Of a stretch of 64,000 nt of DNA, positions 1-8,265 are shown piece by piece. Origin of the DNA: Helicovermis profundi (GTDB lineage Bacteria > Bacillota > Clostridia > Peptostreptococcales > Acidaminobacteraceae); the NCBI RefSeq assembly GCF_033097505.1, contig NZ_AP028654.1, forward strand, positions 450,001-514,000. The letters are read 5' to 3'. The stretch's first letter is position 1; the number at the start of each line of letters is the position of its first letter. The notes beneath the pieces are model-generated. The model searched no databases. It saw only the letters and a program-made list of their open reading frames with translations, and was not told the origin of the DNA. Both the position numbers and the translations under genes were made by a program.

Positions 1-528
1 TAATCCGAAAATTTTACTTACTAATAGTCCACCTCCAAAAGCTGCAATACTAGAAAAAAATTGTTTTGAAGCGTATAATTGAGTTCTATCTTTGCTCGGT
101 AGTAATTTTCCTATAATATCGGCATATGAAATTCCAGCAAATCCTGCGCTAATAGAAAATAGGAATACCCAAAAATAGAAACTGATAATAGTTAAATTAG
201 GGTTATTAACGCTGAAACGATAAGTAAAAAAAGCCATGCCAAGAAAAGAAATTGCCCTTAGATATATTCCAAGTAGTAGAAATTTCTTTTTCCTTTTATA
301 TTTTTTTAAAAAATGGCTGAATATTATATTAAAAATTAGTGGAACTCCAAGCATAATAGAATACAAAGATGCAAATAATAGTTTTGAATTAGAAAGCTTA
401 GAAATAAGTGATGGAAATACAGTGTTTAAATCTAGCATTGACATTGTAAGAGCAAGAAAGAATCCATGCCATATAAATGCGAAATATATAGATTTTTTTG
501 ATTTGTTAATATTTAATTTAGTGTTCAT
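1..528 (-). CDS. MFS transporter, N-terminal part (cut by window edge)
   Basis: The reverse strand from an ATG at 528 is open for 176 codons to the window edge. It begins MNTKLNINKSKKSIYFAF and shows about five hydrophobic segments. The segment SISAGFAGISYADIIGKLLP, followed by SKDRTQLYASKQFF, resembles the cytoplasmic loop between helices 4 and 5 of major facilitator transporters. An AAGGTG ribosome site lies just upstream of the ATG. Substrate is unknown. It is divergent from the peptide-transport operon, and the C-terminal half lies outside the window. The assignment rests on membrane topology and general sequence feel, not on a specific motif. Confidence 0.72.
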   Translation of the reverse strand, partial: MNTKLNINKSKKSIYFAFIWHGFFLALTMSMLDLNTVFPSLISKLSNSKLLFASLYSIMLGVPLIFNIIFSHFLKKYKRKKKFLLLGIYLRAISFLGMAFFTYRFSVNNPNLTIISFYFWVFLFSISAGFAGISYADIIGKLLPSKDRTQLYASKQFFSSIAAFGGGLLVSKIFGL

Positions 529-1197
529 ATACACCTTGCCTTTTAATATTAAAATAATTGTGATAATAACTAAAATACATAATAACATAGAGTTTTGACA
601 TTGCCAAAGGTTGATAATTAATTAGCAAAAATAAAATAAACCTAATAATCAAAATTTATATGAATAAAATTTTTTTTAAGAAAAATATTTATAATAAAAT
701 AACAAATAGTATGAAAGTTTACATATAATAAAATCTATTCGTATGCATTTTTCTGTATGGATGGATTTTAAAATTAAAAGTGTCTAAAAAGAAATATTTA
801 TAAGAAAACGCTCCTGAAAAATTAACAAAACGCAATAATATATACGTTGCTAATAAATGTATTACGAATTTATAAAAAAATGGCATATAAATTTTATTGT
901 ATTAAGTAGTATTAACAATTAAGATGGATTTTGTTAAATTAAAAATTATCGCAATAGTTTGACAATTGCAAGGAAAAAAGTTATATTATACGTAGTTTTA
1001 GTAATAAATAATAAATAGAATATACGAAAATAATTTTTAAAATTATTTATAATAGGAGTTTTTGTATATATTATTTTTACTAAAAACATTTATTGTTTTT
1101 TACATAAATGAATTTTATACCTCTTTTATGAAGTGAGTATTGGGGTAGAAAATATCGGAAAAAGAAGTAATAGTACAAAAAATTTAAGGGGTGAAGT
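529..1197. other. Divergent intergenic region, no gene
   Basis: This very AT-rich stretch of about 670 bases separates the MFS gene (leftward) from the first peptide-transport operon (rightward). I see no open frame with a ribosome site. The one convincing signal is the promoter listed at 959-987, which would leave an untranslated leader of about 200 nucleotides before the ATP-binding protein gene. I do not recognise a riboswitch in that leader. Confidence 0.5.
959..987 (+). promoter_or_regulatory. Promoter of first peptide-transport operon
   Basis: A perfect -35 hexamer TTGACA (959-964) is followed by a 17-base spacer and TATATT (982-987). It points toward the ATP-binding protein gene at 1198. 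Confidence 0.6.
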
Positions 1198-2178
1198 ATG
1201 CCAGATAACGTATTATTAAAAGTGAATAATTTGAAAACGCATTTTTACACAGATACAGGAGTTGTTAAGGCTGTTGATGGAATTAGTTTTGATTTAAAAA
1301 AAGGCCACACAATTGGAATTGTTGGTGAATCCGGATCTGGTAAATCTATTACAGCGATGTCTATAATGCGTTTGATACCAGTTCCACCTGGAAGAATTGT
1401 TGATGGAGAAATACTTTTTAAGGGTAAAGATTTTGTTAAATCAACTCAGAAAGAAATGATGAAAATTAGAGGAAATGAAGTTGCAATGATTTTTCAAGAC
1501 CCTATGACGTCACTTAATCCTGTTTTGAAAGTTGGAGAACAAATTGCAGAGGCTATTAGACTTCATCAAAATTTGGATAAAAAAAAGGCTTGGTCTAAAT
1601 CAATTGAGATGTTAGAAAAAGTTGGAATTCCTGAAGCTGCAGATAGAGCTAATAGGTATCCACATGAATTTTCTGGGGGCATGAGACAAAGAGCAATGAT
1701 TGCAATGGCTCTTTCTTGTAATCCAGAACTTCTTATTGCAGATGAACCTACTACAGCTCTTGATGTTACAATACAAGCTCAGATATTAGATTTAATGCTA
1801 GATTTAAAAAATGAATTTAATACTGCAATAATTATGATAACTCATGATCTTGGTGTTGTGGCGGAGGTTTGTGATGAAGTACTTGTGATGTATGCAGGTA
1901 GACCGGTTGAAAAAACTGATGTAAATACTTTATTTGAAAGTCCAAAGCATCCATATACATGGGGACTACTTAATTCTATTCCATCTATTGATGATGATAA
2001 AGAAAGATTAGAACCAATTCATGGTCTTCCGCCTGATTTACGTCATTTGCCAAAGGGTTGTAGTTTTGCTGATAGATGTGATCATTCAAAAGATATATGT
2101 TTTGAAAAGAAACCAGAATTAGTAGAAATAGCAAAAGGACATTTTGTAGCTTGTAATTTATATGGAGAGAGGGATTAG
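1198..2178 (+). CDS. Peptide ABC transporter ATP-binding protein, OppD/DppD type
   Basis: This 326-residue ATPase powers uptake of oligopeptides or dipeptides at the inner face of the membrane. Visible motifs are Walker A GESGSGKS (residues 43-50), ABC signature SGGMRQR (about 159) and Walker B LLIADEP with D-loop ALDVT (about 178-190). The Cys-containing C-terminal oligopeptide-transporter extension (CSFADRCDHSKDIC) separates OppD/OppF proteins from other ABC ATPases. The ATG follows GGGGTGAAGT. The next gene starts directly after the stop, so the two ATPases are translationally linked. Exact substrate class (dipeptide, oligopeptide, nickel) cannot be set from sequence. Confidence 0.93.
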   Translation: MPDNVLLKVNNLKTHFYTDTGVVKAVDGISFDLKKGHTIGIVGESGSGKSITAMSIMRLIPVPPGRIVDGEILFKGKDFVKSTQKEMMKIRGNEVAMIFQDPMTSLNPVLKVGEQIAEAIRLHQNLDKKKAWSKSIEMLEKVGIPEAADRANRYPHEFSGGMRQRAMIAMALSCNPELLIADEPTTALDVTIQAQILDLMLDLKNEFNTAIIMITHDLGVVAEVCDEVLVMYAGRPVEKTDVNTLFESPKHPYTWGLLNSIPSIDDDKERLEPIHGLPPDLRHLPKGCSFADRCDHSKDICFEKKPELVEIAKGHFVACNLYGERD

Positions 2179-3144
2179 ATGGCGGCAATATTAGAAGTAA
2201 AGGACTTAAAAAAATATTTTCCAATAAAAAAAGGTGGATTTTTTTCAAAAAAAATAGACTATGTAAAGGCGGTAGAAGATGTATCTTTTACTTTAAATAA
2301 AGGAGAAACTTTAGGTGTTGTTGGAGAGAGTGGTTGTGGTAAATCAACTACTGGAAGATGTATTCTACAATTAATAAAACCTACTGGAGGGGAAGTATTA
2401 TTCGAAGGGAAAAATTTAGTTGATTTAACAAAAAAAGAACTTCGAAATATGAGACGAGATATGCAAATAATTTTTCAAGATCCATATGCATCATTAAATC
2501 CAAGATTAACAGTAGGTGATACTATTATGGAACCTATGAAGAATTTTGGTATTGGAACTGAGAAAGAAAGAATAGCAAAAATGGAAGAACTGCTTGATAC
2601 TGTAGGATTAAGTCCTTATCATGCTAAAAGATATCCACATGAATTTTCTGGTGGACAAAGACAAAGAGTTGGCATTGCAAGAGCTCTAAGTACGAATCCT
2701 AAATTAGTGATATGTGATGAACCGGTTTCAGCACTAGATGTATCGATTCAAGCGCAGACTATAAACTTATTAAAAGATTTACAAGAAAAATATAACCTTA
2801 CTATGGTCTTTATTGCTCATGATTTAAGTGTAGTAAAACATATTAGTGATAGGGTAGCTGTAATGTATTTAGGCTCAATAGTTGAAATTTCAGAGTATAA
2901 AGATTTATACAAAAATCCTACTCATCCTTATACAAAAGCATTATTATCTGCTATTCCTGTGCCAAATCCTAAGGCCAATAAGAATAGAATTATACTAAAA
3001 GGGGATATACCTAGTCCAACTAATCCACCTAAAGGGTGTAAATTCAACACTAGGTGTACTTATGCCACTGATATTTGTAGAAAAGAAAAACCTATTTTGA
3101 GAGAAGTGTCAAGTGAGCACAAAGTTGCATGTCACAATGTTTAA
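2179..3144 (+). CDS. Peptide ABC transporter ATP-binding protein, OppF/DppF type
   Basis: Second ATPase of the transporter (321 residues), forming a heterodimer with the preceding OppD-type protein. Walker A GESGCGKS lies at residues 49-56, with the ABC signature SGGQRQR and Walker [14 protein letters not shown]. The C-terminal extension has the typical Cys motif (CKFNTRCTYATDIC). It begins directly after the OppD stop codon. The ribosome site GGAGAG lies inside the end of the upstream gene, indicating coupled translation. It precedes the binding-protein gene, so this operon runs D-F-A-B-C, unlike the second copy (A-B-C-D-F) near 30-36 kb. Confidence 0.93.
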   Translation: MAAILEVKDLKKYFPIKKGGFFSKKIDYVKAVEDVSFTLNKGETLGVVGESGCGKSTTGRCILQLIKPTGGEVLFEGKNLVDLTKKELRNMRRDMQIIFQDPYASLNPRLTVGDTIMEPMKNFGIGTEKERIAKMEELLDTVGLSPYHAKRYPHEFSGGQRQRVGIARALSTNPKLVICDEPVSALDVSIQAQTINLLKDLQEKYNLTMVFIAHDLSVVKHISDRVAVMYLGSIVEISEYKDLYKNPTHPYTKALLSAIPVPNPKANKNRIILKGDIPSPTNPPKGCKFNTRCTYATDICRKEKPILREVSSEHKVACHNV

Positions 3145-3212
3145 TAAACTAATGTTTTTACTTTAATTAGAGCAAGAATATAGTTTTTTAAAATAAAAAG
3201 GGGGATAAAAAA

Positions 3213-4883
3213 ATGAAGAAAAGATTTTACGTATTATTACTTATTTTAGTTATGATTGTTTCTTTCGGTTTAACTGGATGTTCTTCGCCAGCAACTGAAA
3301 AAACTGAAGCACCATCTGACGATGCTGCTAAAACTACTGAAACAACAGATACTGCACCTGCTCCTGCAAAAGAAAAAGTTTTAATTTTTGCAAGAAGTGG
3401 AGATAGTGTCAGCTTAGATCCATCGAACGCTACTGATGGAGAATCATTTTATGTAGCTAGAAATGTTTTAGATACTTTAGTAGATTATGCTGAAGATAGC
3501 ACTGCTATTATTCCAGCATTAGCTACAAGCTGGGAAACTAAAAACGAAGAAGGAACTATTTGGGAATTTCATTTAAGAAAAGGTGTTAAGTTCCATGATG
3601 GAACTGATTTTAATGCTGATGCTGTTGTATTTAACTTTGATAGATGGATGAATGAAGATAATGAATACAGATTCGATGGTGAGAATTTTGAGTACTGGGG
3701 ATATATGTTTGGTGGATATCCTGGTATTGTAAAATCAGTTACAGCTGTTGATGAAAATACAGTAGATGTTGAACTTAATACTCCAAATGCACCATTTATT
3801 AGTAATCTTGCAATGCCTAGTTTTGCTATTTCTAGTCCAACTGCTATTAAAAAATACAAAGGTGATATATTTAAAAATCCAGTTGGAACTGGTCCATTTA
3901 AATTTGTTGAATGGTTAAAAGACGACAAAATTGTTTTAGAGAAAAATGAAAATTATTGGGGAGAAGGACCAAAACTTGATAAATTAATTTTTAGAAGTAT
4001 TCCTGATAACTCAGCTAGACTTTTAGAACTTCAAGCAGGAACAATTGATATGATGACAGGGGTTAGTCCTGATGATGCTCAAATTATTAAAGATGATCCT
4101 AATCTACAGCTTTATTTAAGACCGAGTATGAATGTTGGGTACTTAGCTATGAATATGATGAAAAAACCTTTTGATGATGTAAGAGTAAGACAAGCGCTTA
4201 ATTATGCTGTTGATAAAGATAGTATTATTAAAGCTTTCTATGGTGGACTTGCAGAACCTGCAAAGAATCCAATTCCGCCATCACTTTGGGGATATAATGA
4301 TGATATTACAGCTTACGAATACAACCCAGAAAAAGCAAAAGCTTTACTAGCTGAAGCTGGATATCCAGACGGATTTAAAACTACATTATGGGCTATGCCA
4401 GTTGCTAGACCATATATGCCTCAACCAAAAGAGATAGCAACAGCTCTTCAACAACAATTTGCAGCTATTGGAGTAGATGCTGAAATAGTAACTATGGACT
4501 GGGCAACTTATTTAGCTAAAGGTGAAAATGGAGAACATGACACCTATCTACTAGGTTGGACAGGCGATAATGGTGATCCTGACAACTTTATGTATGTATT
4601 ATTAGATAAAGATAATGCTAATGTTGGTTCAGCAGGAAATGTTGCTTTTTATAAGAGTGAAGCAGTTCATAAACTTTTAATTGAAGCTCAACAAGAATCT
4701 GATCAAGCTAAAAGAGCTGAACTTTACAAACAAGCTCAAGTTATTATTCATAACGATGCTCCTTGGGTTCCACTTGTACATTCAACTCCACCAATTGCAG
4801 CAAAAAAATCAGTTAAGAATTATGTACCTCATCCTACTGGAGGAGAGTCAATATTCTGGAAAGTTGATATAGACAATAATTAA
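3213..4883 (+). CDS. Peptide-binding lipoprotein, extracellular solute-binding family 5
   Basis: This 556-residue protein captures peptides outside the membrane and hands them to the permease. It starts with a lipoprotein signal peptide (FGLTGCSS, lipid-modified Cys23), followed by a Thr/Ala/Pro-rich linker (about 25-52). The mature domain has family-5 features: LDPSNATDGES, the segment WEFHLRKGVKFHDGT and the late DNFMYVLLDKDNANVGS region. Length is normal. A GGGGGAT ribosome site lies eight bases before the ATG. It is followed by a stable hairpin before the permease genes, an arrangement that often lets binding protein be made in excess. Confidence 0.93.
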   Translation: MKKRFYVLLLILVMIVSFGLTGCSSPATEKTEAPSDDAAKTTETTDTAPAPAKEKVLIFARSGDSVSLDPSNATDGESFYVARNVLDTLVDYAEDSTAIIPALATSWETKNEEGTIWEFHLRKGVKFHDGTDFNADAVVFNFDRWMNEDNEYRFDGENFEYWGYMFGGYPGIVKSVTAVDENTVDVELNTPNAPFISNLAMPSFAISSPTAIKKYKGDIFKNPVGTGPFKFVEWLKDDKIVLEKNENYWGEGPKLDKLIFRSIPDNSARLLELQAGTIDMMTGVSPDDAQIIKDDPNLQLYLRPSMNVGYLAMNMMKKPFDDVRVRQALNYAVDKDSIIKAFYGGLAEPAKNPIPPSLWGYNDDITAYEYNPEKAKALLAEAGYPDGFKTTLWAMPVARPYMPQPKEIATALQQQFAAIGVDAEIVTMDWATYLAKGENGEHDTYLLGWTGDNGDPDNFMYVLLDKDNANVGSAGNVAFYKSEAVHKLLIEAQQESDQAKRAELYKQAQVIIHNDAPWVPLVHSTPPIAAKKSVKNYVPHPTGGESIFWKVDIDNN

Positions 4884-4903
4884 TCAAAAATGGAATTAAA
4901 CTA

Positions 4904-4925
4904 TTAGGGAGCGAAAGCTCCCTAA
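4904..4925 (+). promoter_or_regulatory. Intercistronic hairpin between binding protein and permease
   Basis: TTAGGGAGC pairs perfectly with GCTCCCTAA around a GAAA tetraloop (9-bp stem). No run of T follows, so it looks more like an mRNA 3'-end stabiliser or weak attenuator than a full terminator. The second peptide operon has a hairpin at the same relative place (32450-32478). Confidence 0.65.
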
Positions 4926-4964
4926 TAAAATTATTGTAAAAGAAAAAAGGAGGAAAAAAGGATT

Positions 4965-5969
4965 ATGGGACATACTATTTTGAAGAGAATCTTACTAGTG
5001 ATTCCTGTTTTAATAGGCGTAAGTATTTTAGCGTTTTCTATTCTTCACTTAATCCCTGGAGATCCTGCTAGAGTAATATTAGGAGAAAGAGCCACACATG
5101 ATGCAGTAATAATGCTACAAGAAAAGCTTGGTTTAAATAGGCCTTTATACATACAGTATTTTAGTTTTATGAAAAATGTATTAAGTGGTGATCTTGGAAC
5201 GTCAATTATTACAAATGAATCAGTTACAACAGAATTGTTTACAGCTTTTGCAGCTACTCTTGAACTTACAGTTTTATCGATGATAATTGCAGTAGTTGTA
5301 GGAATACTTGCAGGTACAATTGCAGCTGTAAAACAATTTTCTGTGTTTGATAATGTTAGTATGGTAGGAGCCTTAGCTGGAGTATCTATGCCAATATTTT
5401 GGTTAGGTCTTTTAATGATTTGGCTTTTTGCATATAAGTGGGGTATTTTCCCGGCTTCCGGAAGGCTCGCTGTTAGTTTTGATATACCAAGGGTCACCAA
5501 TGTGATGCTAATAGATACGCTCTTAGCTGGGAATTTTGCAGCTTTTAAAGATGCAATTATGCACTTAATAATGCCTGCGTTTGCACTTGCTACAATACCA
5601 ATGGCGATAATAGCAAGAATGACAAGGTCAAGTATGCTTGAAGTTATGAGGCAAGACTATATAAGAACAGCTAGAGCAAAAGGCTTGTCTGAAAAAGTGG
5701 TTATATTTAAACATGCTATAAAAAATGCATTTTTGCCGATTGTTACAGTTATAGGACTTCAAATAGGACTTCTTTTAGGAGGAGCTGTAATGACAGAAAC
5801 TGTATTTTCTTATCCAGGACTTGGAAGAAAATTGTATTTATCAATAATGGCTAGAGATTATCCAATGGTACAAGGAGGGATTTTAATAGTTGCATTTTTC
5901 TTTGTATTTGTTAATTTAATTGTTGATATATCATATATGTTTATCGATCCAAGAATTTCGTTAGATTAG
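4965..5969 (+). CDS. Peptide ABC transporter permease, OppB/DppB type
   Basis: A 334-residue inner-membrane permease with about six transmembrane helices. The N-terminal segment LIPGDPARVILGERA is typical of the B subunit. The ATPase-contact (EAA) loop reads RTARAKGLSEKVVIFKHAIKNA, here split for length as RTARAKGLSEKV then VIFKHAIKNA. It pairs with the C-type permease ten bases downstream. The ATG is preceded by AAGGAGGAAAAAAGG. The ORF is intact and of normal length. Confidence 0.93.
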   Translation: MGHTILKRILLVIPVLIGVSILAFSILHLIPGDPARVILGERATHDAVIMLQEKLGLNRPLYIQYFSFMKNVLSGDLGTSIITNESVTTELFTAFAATLELTVLSMIIAVVVGILAGTIAAVKQFSVFDNVSMVGALAGVSMPIFWLGLLMIWLFAYKWGIFPASGRLAVSFDIPRVTNVMLIDTLLAGNFAAFKDAIMHLIMPAFALATIPMAIIARMTRSSMLEVMRQDYIRTARAKGLSEKVVIFKHAIKNAFLPIVTVIGLQIGLLLGGAVMTETVFSYPGLGRKLYLSIMARDYPMVQGGILIVAFFFVFVNLIVDISYMFIDPRISLD

Positions 5970-5978
5970 GAGGATATT

Positions 5979-6872
5979 GTGGCAGAAGAAAATATTAAAT
6001 TAGATAGAAGTTCAGAGAGAATGGATGAAAAATCTGGACTTTGGTTAAATGTATTTAAAAGACTTAGAAAGAGTAAAACATCTATGTTTGGACTTTTTAT
6101 AGTGGCAGTACTAGTATTTTTAACAGTGTTTGCACCACTAATTGCACCACATGATCCAATTGTTGGACAATTAGCATTAAGGCATAATGCACCTTCAGCA
6201 GATTATTTATTTGGAACAGATTCTCAGGGACGGGATGTTTTTAGTAGAATATTATATGGTGCAAAAATAACTGTCCAAATTGGGGTTATATCAGTAGGAA
6301 TTGCACTAATAATAGGTACTTTACTTGGGGTATTAGCAGGATATTATGGAAAAAAAATAGATATGATAATAATGCGACTAATGGATATAATGCTTGCATT
6401 TCCAACTATCTTACTAGCACTTGCTATAGTATCAATACTAGGACCAAGCTTAACGAATGCAATGATTGCAGTTGGTGTTGTAAATATACCGAAATTTGCA
6501 AGGATAGTAAGATCATCAGTACTTTCGGTAAAAGAAAGTGAGTATGTAGATGCAGCAATATCAATAGGATGTACAGATCTTCAAATAATAACAAGACATA
6601 TACTTCCAAATTGCCTAGCACCAATAATTGTACAAGCAACACTAACAATTGGTACAGCAATACTAGAAGCAGCAGGACTGTCTTTCTTAGGACTTGGAGC
6701 ACAACCTCCAATGGCAGAGTGGGGAGCAATGTTATCAGATGCAAGAGGATATATGAGACAAGCACCGTGGTCAGTAATATACCCAGGTGTTGCAATCATG
6801 ATAACAGTACTAGGATTCAACCTACTAGGCGATGGATTAAGAGATGCACTAGACCCAAGACTAAAGGAATGA
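5979..6872 (+). CDS. Peptide ABC transporter permease, OppC/DppC type
   Basis: Partner permease of 297 residues. It has a cytoplasmic N-terminal extension, then the C-subunit hallmark LFGTDSQGRDVFSRILYGA and an EAA-type loop (SEYVDAAISIGCTD). The end LGDGLRDALDPRLKE is characteristic of DppC/OppC. The start is GTG at 5979, supported by TTAGGAGGA just upstream, where an ATG is lacking. It is the last gene of the operon. The terminator hairpin at 6895 follows within 25 bases. Confidence 0.93.
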   Translation: MAEENIKLDRSSERMDEKSGLWLNVFKRLRKSKTSMFGLFIVAVLVFLTVFAPLIAPHDPIVGQLALRHNAPSADYLFGTDSQGRDVFSRILYGAKITVQIGVISVGIALIIGTLLGVLAGYYGKKIDMIIMRLMDIMLAFPTILLALAIVSILGPSLTNAMIAVGVVNIPKFARIVRSSVLSVKESEYVDAAISIGCTDLQIITRHILPNCLAPIIVQATLTIGTAILEAAGLSFLGLGAQPPMAEWGAMLSDARGYMRQAPWSVIYPGVAIMITVLGFNLLGDGLRDALDPRLKE

Positions 6873-6887
6873 TCGCGAATAAAATAA

Positions 6888-7016
6888 GCAGTGCGCAAAA
6901 ACATAAAAAACACGGAACAGTGAATTTATTCACTAGGGCCGTGTTTTTTATGTTTTTGCATAGGGCTAAAAGCCCGTGTAGAGGCGAATGCGAAGCATTT
7001 GACTCTAGAGCACTGC
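6888..7016 (+). other. Structured element A1 at the end of the first peptide operon
   Basis: The region can fold as a three-way junction. Outer arms GCAGTGC (6888-6894) and GCACTGC (7010-7016) enclose two hairpins. The first is a perfect 21-bp stem (6895-6915 with 6939-6959) whose loop holds GTGAATTTATTCAC. The second is TAGAG-AATGC paired with GCATT-CTCTA (6979-7007). The junction reads GCATAGGG (6958-6965). A similarly organised element with different stem sequences closes the second peptide operon (36378-36504). Folding is deduced by eye. Confidence 0.6.
6895..6959 (+). terminator. Terminator of the first peptide-transport operon
   Basis: A 21-bp perfect inverted repeat ends in CCGTGTTTTTTATGTTTTTGC. 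It starts 22 bases after the stop of the last permease gene. The T-rich right arm would work as a terminator. The palindrome is equally strong on the other strand. Confidence 0.7.
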
Positions 7017-7545
7017 GTATCTGCGACAGATTAATTTGATTATTTGAAACAAAACGGTGAATTTATTCACTAGGGCCGTGTTTTTTATGTTTTTGCATAG
7101 GGCTAAAGACCTAAGTAGAGGCGAATGCGAAGCATTTGACTCTAGAGCACTGCGTATCTGCGACAGATTAATTTGATTATTTGAAACAAAACGGTGAATT
7201 TATTCACCAAGGCCGTGTTTTTCTGTTTTACATAGGGCTAAAGACCTAAGTAGAGGCGAATGCGAAGCATTTGACTCTAGAGCACTGCGTATCTGCGACA
7301 GATTAATTTGATTATTTGAAACAAAACGGTGAATTTATTCACTAGGGCCGTGTTTTTTATGTTTTTGCATAGGGCTAAAGACCTAAGTAGAGGCGAATGC
7401 GAAGCATTTGACTCTAGAGCACTGCGTATCTGCGACAGATTAATTTGATTATTTGAAACAAAACGGTGAATTTATTCACCAAGGCCGTGTTTTTCTGTTT
7501 TTGCATAGGGCTAAAGACCTAAGTAGAGGTGAATGCAAAGCACTC
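6920..7545. repeat. Tandem array, 137-bp unit, about 4.5 copies
   Basis: Units begin at GTGAATTTATTCAC at 6920, 7057, 7194, 7329 and 7466, giving periods of 137, 137, 135 and 137. The first unit belongs to the complete element A1. Units 2-5 carry only the loop, right arm, GCATAGGG junction and second hairpin. They lack the left arm of the long stem, which is replaced by TTGAAACAAAAC. Units 3 and 5 share CACCAAGG where 1, 2 and 4 have CACTAGGG, so the array probably grew by doubling of a two-unit block. The last unit decays after about 7535. No gene lies inside. Confidence 0.9.
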
Positions 7546-7678
7546 GTATTTCGAGGTAGAGAAAGAAAATGAGTTGAAAATCATTTAATAACTATAAATA
7601 TGTTATTTTTCAAGGGTTTGTGGTATTAAGAATATATAGATTAAGCATAATTTTGAATAAATAGAGGAGAATATAATT

Positions 7679-8098
7679 ATGACAAAAACTAAATATACTG
7701 CTATAAAAGTAACGAATTTGATACGCTGGACTGCTCGTATCTTAGCTACTGTAATTATTACACTCGCTCTATTTATGGTCATTGCCTCTATATGGAACTA
7801 CCTTACAACTGGTAAAGCAGATCCGTATGCTATAGAAAATTATCCAGCTATTGAAAATTTAATCCCAATCACTTTGGGACTAAGTATTGTGGGGCTAGGA
7901 ATTGCTTGGCGTTGGGAGGGAATTGGAGGAACAATCACTCTTGTTTTCCAAGTACTAACTTTTGCAGTGCACCACTGGCTACTTACTCCTAGACCCTATC
8001 CCTATCCATTGACGATAATAATCTCTGCTACGGGAATATTATTTATAGTGTGTTGGTGGCTTACGAGAAAGAGGATCATTTCAGAAAATAGCGTCTAA
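7679..8098 (+). CDS. Small membrane protein of unknown function
   Basis: A 139-residue protein with four predicted membrane segments (about 15-40, 60-75, 82-100 and 112-128). A Trp-rich loop (AWRWEGIGG) follows segment 2, and a short basic tail ends the protein. I do not recognise the family. The ATG is preceded by AGAGGAGAA. Its codon use differs from the neighbours: three of six Arg codons are CGN and Leu/Ile use more C-ending codons, while most genes here use AGA almost only. Its place just behind a repeat array fits recent acquisition, which is inference. Confidence 0.7.
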   Translation: MTKTKYTAIKVTNLIRWTARILATVIITLALFMVIASIWNYLTTGKADPYAIENYPAIENLIPITLGLSIVGLGIAWRWEGIGGTITLVFQVLTFAVHHWLLTPRPYPYPLTIIISATGILFIVCWWLTRKRIISENSV

Positions 8099-8186
8099 TG
8101 GGCTAATTTAACTTTAATTTTTATGCCAAAAATAATAAATGATACATATGATGCAATGTGTCCAAAAAGTATACACTTTTTAATAA

Positions 8187-8215
8187 TTGTGAATTTATAT
8201 CTTTAATAGTAAATA
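8187..8215 (+). promoter_or_regulatory. Possible promoter of the oleate hydratase gene
   Basis: TTGTGA (8187-8192), a 17-base spacer and TAAATA (8210-8215) lie about 50 bases before the ATG. Both boxes are imperfect, so this is a moderate guess. Confidence 0.35.
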
Positions 8216-8265
8216 ATATAGTATAAATAACAAATAAATAATAATTAAAAAGTGAGGTCGTAAAA

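Noticed and set aside
529-958. Search for a small RNA or gene in the AT-rich divergent region
   Set aside because: No conserved motif, stable hairpin with T-run, or frame with a ribosome site was seen.
6569-7039. Open frame running from the permease gene into the repeat array
   Set aside because: It is an out-of-frame shadow of the permease gene with Asn/Thr/Arg-rich, low-complexity content and no ribosome site.
6920-7545. Array considered as a CRISPR locus
   Set aside because: Units are about 137 bp and almost wholly identical, with no unique spacers; it is a plain tandem repeat.
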